From Ignavibacteriaceae bacterium (GTDB taxonomy: Bacteria > Bacteroidota > Ignavibacteria > Ignavibacteriales > Ignavibacteriaceae), in contig JALHTS010000051.1 in assembly GCA_022865965.1 (NCBI GenBank), forward strand, positions 1 through 9,763: a DNA stretch of 9,763 nt. Reading direction: 5' to 3'. The position numbers were made by a program, and so were the translations under genes. The notes under the pieces were generated by a model. It ran no database searches and had not been told where the DNA came from. It saw only the letters and a program-made list of their open reading frames with translations. This document shows positions 6,238-9,763 of this stretch, piece by piece (position 1 is the first letter of the stretch; the number at the start of each line of letters is the position of its first letter).

Positions 6238-7298
6238 CTTTTTATTTCTCCTATAGGAATTATTATTTCACAAAGAACTGTTGATTCATTTTCATTTTTT
6301 ATTGAAAAAGATGCTTCTTCTCCGAACAGCAAGCTTAATCTGTGTTTTGTGTTCGCAATTCCGAAGCCCCTTGATGATCGTAATTGATCATCGTTTAACT
6401 TTCCGGTATTTCTTATTTCAATTTTTAATTTTGATCCGCCATTGGTGGAATCAACCGTTGTAATAAGGCTTACTTCCCCGCCGTTTGTTTGTTTTGAAAT
6501 CCCGTGTTTAATTCCATTTTCAATTAATGTTTGAATCATCATTGGTGGAATTTCAACTTTTGTGGAATCAGGACTAATGTTCAAAGAATATTTTAATCGC
6601 TCTTCAAATCTAATCTTTTCCAGATCAAGATAATCTTTGATTGTTTTGATTTCATCTTCAAGCGTAACTGTTTCGGTTCTTTCAATCTTAAGCGAATATC
6701 TTAAAATGTTAGAAAGTTTTGTAATTACGATTTTCGCGCTTTCGGGATCTTCTTCAATCAGTGCTCGTATGCTGTTCATAGCATTGAACATAAAATGCGG
6801 ATTTAACTGAGCCTTTAATGTTTTAATCTCAAAATCTTTTACTGCTGATTCCCAGATAAGCGATTCAATTTCAGCCTTCTGATAATTTTCAAGATAATGA
6901 AGTGAAAAGTATATTAGTGTCCATACAAGACTTATACCCGAAAGATTTATTATTCCAGCAACCGAGGATATCCATCGGTATTCTTCAGATCTGAAAGAGC
7001 CAAGTATTATTGAGAAGCAGGTAGTAAGCGCATAAATAATGATGGCTGCAATTAAACTTGATATTAAAACTCTTGGTATTATTTTCTTAAGTGGTAAGTC
7101 GAGCCAACCGTTCTTTCTAATAACTGATCTAAGGAAATGAGTAATTATTATTCCAAGAAATCCGAGTATAATCCATACTATTATTCTTTCAAGGGGAATG
7201 TCTTGATAATTAGAAATGATAATAAGATTAACCAGAACAAAAAGCGACCATCCGCAAATTTGTGATAACCAGTATAGTTTCTTTCTACCGGGTTTCAT
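6234..7298 (-). CDS. LytS/YehU-type sensor histidine kinase
   Basis: Membrane histidine kinase of the His_kinase (PF06580) type that phosphorylates the overlapping LytTR regulator. Counting from the ATG at 7298-7296 (354 residues), four membrane helices lie at about 12-32, 38-58, 76-99 and 113-136, with no large periplasmic or PAS/GAF sensing domain, so the signal probably acts at or in the membrane. A short helix leads to the phospho-acceptor H168 in LNPHFMFNAMNSI, then the ATP-binding part: N box QTLIENGIKHG (N261), RNTG and GFGIANTKHRL. The frame extends 24 codons further to a TTG at 7370-7368, but those residues are polar and not expected, and the TTG coincides with the end of a good -7 promoter box; the ATG is preferred although it has no clear Shine-Dalgarno. 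The gene overlaps the regulator by four bases. Stimulus unknown. Confidence 0.92.
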   Translation of the reverse strand: MKPGRKKLYWLSQICGWSLFVLVNLIIISNYQDIPLERIIVWIILGFLGIIITHFLRSVIRKNGWLDLPLKKIIPRVLISSLIAAIIIYALTTCFSIILGSFRSEEYRWISSVAGIINLSGISLVWTLIYFSLHYLENYQKAEIESLIWESAVKDFEIKTLKAQLNPHFMFNAMNSIRALIEEDPESAKIVITKLSNILRYSLKIERTETVTLEDEIKTIKDYLDLEKIRFEERLKYSLNISPDSTKVEIPPMMIQTLIENGIKHGISKQTNGGEVSLITTVDSTNGGSKLKIEIRNTGKLNDDQLRSSRGFGIANTKHRLSLLFGEEASFSIKNENESTVLCEIIIPIGEIKR

Positions 7299-7367
7299 AA
7301 TACTTGTTTTTGTGAGAAAGAATTCATTTTCAGCAATGGATACCGTATCTCTGTTAACTTTCAACGT

Positions 7368-7375
7368 CAAATATA
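7368..7375 (-). promoter_or_regulatory. Candidate -7 promoter element of the two-component operon
   Basis: TATATTTG on the minus strand matches TAnnTTTG exactly. It ends on the G of the possible TTG start (7370-7368), so transcription from it would begin inside the longer reading frame and favour the downstream ATG at 7298-7296. The 19-base upstream position carries TTCC, so only the -7 half is supported. Confidence 0.35.
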
Positions 7376-7514
7376 AACCTATCCTTTATAAATCGGAACA
7401 ATAATAAATAAGCAGTAATTGCTGTGGGAAATTATTAGAATATTGCTGCGGAGTTGTGATTTATTTTATCTATGGCAATAAAAAATGATGGGAGGAAAAT
7501 ACACTTCTGAGTAG

Positions 7515-7561
7515 AACCTTCAAGGTTAGAAACTTGCTTGAGACAAGTAACCTTGAAGGTT
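7515..7561. repeat. 47-bp nested inverted repeat (cruciform-like element)
   Basis: AACCTTCAAGGTT (7515-7527) and AACCTTGAAGGTT (7549-7561) are exact reverse complements, 13 bp each. Each arm is also a palindrome on its own (AACCTT / AAGGTT around one base). Between them, ACTTG (7532-7536) pairs with CAAGT (7544-7548) around a 7-base loop. The element starts 12 bases past the rseP stop (7574). No T-run follows on either strand, so it is not a standard terminator. The form suggests a REP-like or miniature mobile repeat. Confidence 0.75.
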
Positions 7562-7573
7562 GTCTAAATTTAT

Positions 7574-8929
7574 CTATAATGATATTATATCACTATAAAT
7601 TATAAAAGCCATAAGCATTAACAGCAAAACAAATCCTGCATTCTGAATTGCGATTTTAACTTTAATGGGGATTTCTCTTTTTATTACTGCTTCAATTAAA
7701 ATTATTACAAGATGTCCGCCATCCAAAACAGGAAAAGGCATAATGTTTATAATTGCCAAACTGAGACTGAGCAAAGCAAGAAAGTACATAAAATTGGCAA
7801 TTCCGCTGTCGGCACTTTCTGCTGCTATTTTAGCAATTTTAACCGGGCCGCCGAATACTTTTCCGAATTCTATATTGCCGGAAAAAACTTTGCCCAGCAT
7901 TGTAAAAGTTAAATCTGTCATATCAACAATATTAATCCAGCCGTAATAGAAGGATTCAAAAAAACCGTATGTTCTGATTTCTACATCTCCGGCGTAAAAT
8001 GTTAGGAGTGAAACACCAATCAGTCCATCTTCGGCGGGAATAATATTGAAAGAAAGAGTGTCTTTATCTCTTAGAAATTGAAATGAAAGTTCAGTTCCTT
8101 TTTTTGCCGAAACAATTTTCGTTACTTCTTTGTTTGTATATATTTTCTGTCCATCAACCGTGAGGAATACATCCCCAATTTTTATTCCGGCTTTCTCAGC
8201 GGGCGTATCCTTAAACACATCGCCTATTTTAGTTTGAATTCCATCATAATATAAAAAGATACCTTCGGATTCGTCATCAGGCACAAGAGAACGTGGAATG
8301 GTAATTGTTTTGAATGCGCCATCACGTTCGACGTTAATGTTCAGATCCTCACCGAGTGTGTGAATAAAAATTTCTGCACGGACTTCTTCCCATCCTGTTA
8401 CTTTTTTTCCGTTGATAGAAATTATTTTGTCGCCTGTCATAAATCCCGCTAAGTCAACAGGACTTTCCCTTTCAATGTATCCAACTGTTGTAGTCTTTGT
8501 AAACGCTTTTCCCTGGAAAAAGTTTGCTCCCCAAAAAATCATCCAGGCAAGAAGAAGGTTCATTATCACACCGGCAGAAATTACAAACACTTTCATCCAT
8601 GTTGGTTTTGCCCTGAATTCATAGGGCTGAGGTTCACTGTCTGCAAAACTTGTATCGAAACTTTCATCAACCATTCCTAATATCTTTACATATCCACCAA
8701 GCGGAAGCATACTTAATCTGTAATCCGTATGCCCCTGTCCGTCAAAATCTTTAGGAAGATTGCCCCATGTGAATCCGTTAATTTTATTGTAGCCAAATAA
8801 TCGTTTTCCAAATCCGATTGCAAAAACATCTGCACGCATTCCGCACATTTTAGCTGCAAGGAAATGCCCTAACTCATGAATAAATACAAGTATTCCGATA
8901 GTTATTGCAAAATAAATTATATAATCCAT
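7574..8929 (-). CDS. rseP: RIP metalloprotease RseP (site-2 protease)
   Basis: Inner-membrane zinc protease that cuts transmembrane segments, classically of anti-sigma factors and leftover signal peptides. The zinc motif HELGH is at residues 18-22 in the first membrane helix, and the third ligand D403 lies in LDGGH (402-406) in a C-terminal helix after NIMPFPV. YRLSMLPLGGYVKI (70-83) and the GVIMNLLLAW helix (120-129) are typical of the family. Two PDZ domains fill about 145-310: the first with SPVDLAGFMTGDKIISINGK, the second with TPAEKAGIKIGDVFLTVDGQ. Further helices lie at about 380-397 and 430-447. The 451 residues fit the usual 420-460. The start is firm: AAAGGAG (8940-8934) ends four bases before the ATG. 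It follows dxr in the same direction, a common order, but 256 bases of repeats separate them. Substrate unknown here. Confidence 0.95.
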   Translation of the reverse strand: MDYIIYFAITIGILVFIHELGHFLAAKMCGMRADVFAIGFGKRLFGYNKINGFTWGNLPKDFDGQGHTDYRLSMLPLGGYVKILGMVDESFDTSFADSEPQPYEFRAKPTWMKVFVISAGVIMNLLLAWMIFWGANFFQGKAFTKTTTVGYIERESPVDLAGFMTGDKIISINGKKVTGWEEVRAEIFIHTLGEDLNINVERDGAFKTITIPRSLVPDDESEGIFLYYDGIQTKIGDVFKDTPAEKAGIKIGDVFLTVDGQKIYTNKEVTKIVSAKKGTELSFQFLRDKDTLSFNIIPAEDGLIGVSLLTFYAGDVEIRTYGFFESFYYGWINIVDMTDLTFTMLGKVFSGNIEFGKVFGGPVKIAKIAAESADSGIANFMYFLALLSLSLAIINIMPFPVLDGGHLVIILIEAVIKREIPIKVKIAIQNAGFVLLLMLMAFIIYSDIISL

Positions 8930-8948
8930 TTAACTCCTTTTTCTAAAA

Positions 8949-8960
8949 AAAAGTACTTTT
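8949..8960. repeat. 12-bp palindrome in the rseP leader
   Basis: AAAAGTACTTTT is a perfect palindrome 20 bases before the rseP start, followed on the minus strand by four more T. It could form a weak hairpin in the leader, but the stem is almost all A-U, so a termination role is doubtful. Confidence 0.25.
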
Positions 8961-8998
8961 AATAAAATCAATAAAAATGTTAATAACTAAAATAATTG

Positions 8999-9125
8999 CC
9001 CCGGCATTTATGCGGGGAGTAAAATATTTTACACTTACTTTGGGCTTTAGCCCAGCCAATAAAAGAATTTGGACTAAAGTCCAATATCTTGGGAGTTATT
9101 TTTATCCACGCTCTAAAGAGCGTGG
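8999..9125. repeat. Cluster of four REP-like palindromes between dxr and rseP
   Basis: Four GC-rich hairpin sequences stand in AT-rich DNA. (1) 8999-9017: CCCCG-g-CAT, loop TT, ATGCGGGG, eight pairs and one bulged G. (2) 9041-9054: TGGGCT-TT-AGCCCA. (3) 9069-9084: TTGGACT-AA-AGTCCAA. (4) 9106-9125: CCACGCTCT-AA-AGAGCGTGG. Units 2-4 share a CT-two bases-AG centre; unit 2 has TT where 3 and 4 have AA, so it is in the opposite orientation. Such stems with a CTAAAG centre are typical of REP elements moved by REP-associated IS200-like transposases (RAYT), but no transposase is in the window. Only unit 1 is followed by AT-rich DNA on the minus strand, and its T-run is poor, so none is called a terminator. 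Confidence 0.7.
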
Positions 9126-9143
9126 CAATTTTAAAAACCTTGA

Positions 9144-9198
9144 ATCCGGTATCCGGTATCAAGCATCCTGAACCAGCGTCCAGCATCAAGAATCCAGC
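9144..9198. repeat. Heptamer tandem repeat overlapping the dxr stop
   Basis: Eight degenerate units follow one another: seven of 7 bases and one of 6 (9165-9170). The first two (9144-9157) are identical, ATCCGGT; later units read ATCAAGC, AACCAGC, GTCCAGC and ATCCAGC. The consensus on the plus strand is ATCCAGC (GCTGGAT on the minus). The last two units lie within the dxr frame and provide its LDS ending and TGA stop. Confidence 0.72.
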
Positions 9199-9763
9199 TT
9201 ACCCACAAACTCTCTTGTTTCTCTGTCACAATTAATTATTGTCTGAAAATCCGGATCGTGATGATTTTCTATTTTTCCCAGCGCTTTACTTATTAATACA
9301 GGAATCGAAGAAAATTTAATCTTTTTATTTAAAAACTTTTCTACAGCCACTTCATTTGCTGCATTGAGAATGCAGGGAGCTGTCCCCATTGCGTTAAGTG
9401 CTTCGTAAGCAAGCTTTAAACATTCAAACTTATTTAAATCAGGCTCAAAGAAAGATAATTGCCCAATCTTCGGTATATCGGTTCTGACAAAATCATTTGC
9501 CAATCTTTCGGGAAAACTCAGTGCATACTGAATTGGCAGTTTCATATCCGGTAAACCAAGCTGAGCTTTAATCGATCCGTCAACAAACTGAACCATTGAA
9601 TGAATAATGGATTGCGGATGAATAACTACTTCAATTTTCTCTGCCGGCAATCCGAAAAGCCAATGAGCTTCAATTACTTCTAGTCCTTTGTTCATCATAG
9701 AAGCGGAATCAATTGTAATTTTATTTCCCATTTGCCAATTAGGATGATTAAGTGCTTCATCAA
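9186..9763 (-). CDS. dxr: 1-deoxy-D-xylulose 5-phosphate reductoisomerase, C-terminal part (runs off the right edge)
   Basis: Cytoplasmic enzyme of the MEP isoprenoid pathway that converts 1-deoxyxylulose 5-phosphate to methylerythritol 4-phosphate with NADPH and a divalent metal. The frame is open to the window end, so the NADPH-binding half lies outside. About 192 codons are visible. They begin DEALNHPNWQMG, then KITIDSASMMNKGLE, in which N, K and the final E are the conserved substrate and metal ligands (N227, K228 and E231 in E. coli numbering). EAHWLFG, the IHPQSIIHSMV segment, DGSIKAQLGLPDMKLPIQYAL and the C-terminal helical domain with LNAANEVAVEKFL follow. The natural start is upstream; the Met at 9731 is internal. 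The last residues (LDS) and stop fall inside a tandem heptamer repeat, so the C-terminus looks altered by repeat insertion or growth. rseP follows in the same direction. Confidence 0.95.
   Translation of the reverse strand, partial: DEALNHPNWQMGNKITIDSASMMNKGLEVIEAHWLFGLPAEKIEVVIHPQSIIHSMVQFVDGSIKAQLGLPDMKLPIQYALSFPERLANDFVRTDIPKIGQLSFFEPDLNKFECLKLAYEALNAMGTAPCILNAANEVAVEKFLNKKIKFSSIPVLISKALGKIENHHDPDFQTIINCDRETREFVGKLDS

Noticed and set aside
7515..7561. Terminator of rseP
   Set aside because: No T-tract follows the stem on the minus strand; the bases after it are CTACTCAG.
7665..7946. Plus-strand open frame of 93 codons (also one at 7712-7912)
   Set aside because: Both are antisense to conserved rseP, including LDGGH; they exist only as shadows of that coding frame.
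8999..9017. Intrinsic terminator for dxr
   Set aside because: The stem is good, but on the minus strand it is followed by CAATTATTTTAG, not a continuous T-run, and it resembles the neighbouring REP-like palindromes.
8977..9189. Open frames on both strands across the dxr-rseP gap
   Set aside because: They run through palindromes and heptamer repeats; no domain, no suitable ribosome site, and their peptides simply translate the repeats.

Overview
The window is AT-rich bacterial chromosome with Gram-negative traits: an outer-membrane TonB-receptor-like barrel, a secreted GH13 amylase, and promoter elements that partly fit the TTTG / TAnnTTTG pattern of the Bacteroidota. Protein style, AT-rich codon use and short intergenic repeat families suggest the FCB group, perhaps Ignavibacteriota. 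That placement is inference; no rRNA or marker gene is present. I see no prophage, insertion sequence, cas gene or toxin-antitoxin pair.

Layout, left to right. 1-186 (minus) is the start of a small conserved membrane protein cut by the window edge. 208-407 (minus) is a decayed DUF1697 gene, previously hidden in the gap after the amylase. 407-2788 (minus) is a secreted, multi-domain alpha-amylase-family enzyme. 2966-3247 (minus) is an HU-type DNA-binding protein with a clear intrinsic terminator. 3511-5442 (plus) is a TonB-receptor-like outer-membrane protein; it diverges from HU across a gap holding a lone CRISPR-repeat-like 30-mer. 5518-7298 (minus) is a LytS/LytR-type two-component pair with an ATGA overlap. 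7574-8929 (minus) is the site-2 protease RseP. 9186-9763 (minus) is the C-terminal part of Dxr (IspC), cut by the right edge.

The dxr-rseP order is a common bacterial arrangement, linked to isoprenoid precursor and envelope functions. Amylase, outer-membrane protein and two-component system are ordinary cell-surface and regulatory functions, and nothing here proves they work together. No obvious new multi-gene system is present.

The unusual content is between genes: a 47-bp cruciform-like inverted repeat after rseP; four short palindromes between dxr and rseP; an adjoining heptamer tandem repeat that supplies the last residues and stop codon of dxr; a 9-10-bp tandem repeat between the convergent outer-membrane and regulator genes; the lone CRISPR-like unit; and the DUF1697 remnant. 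Together they indicate active small-repeat turnover in this genome's intergenic DNA.
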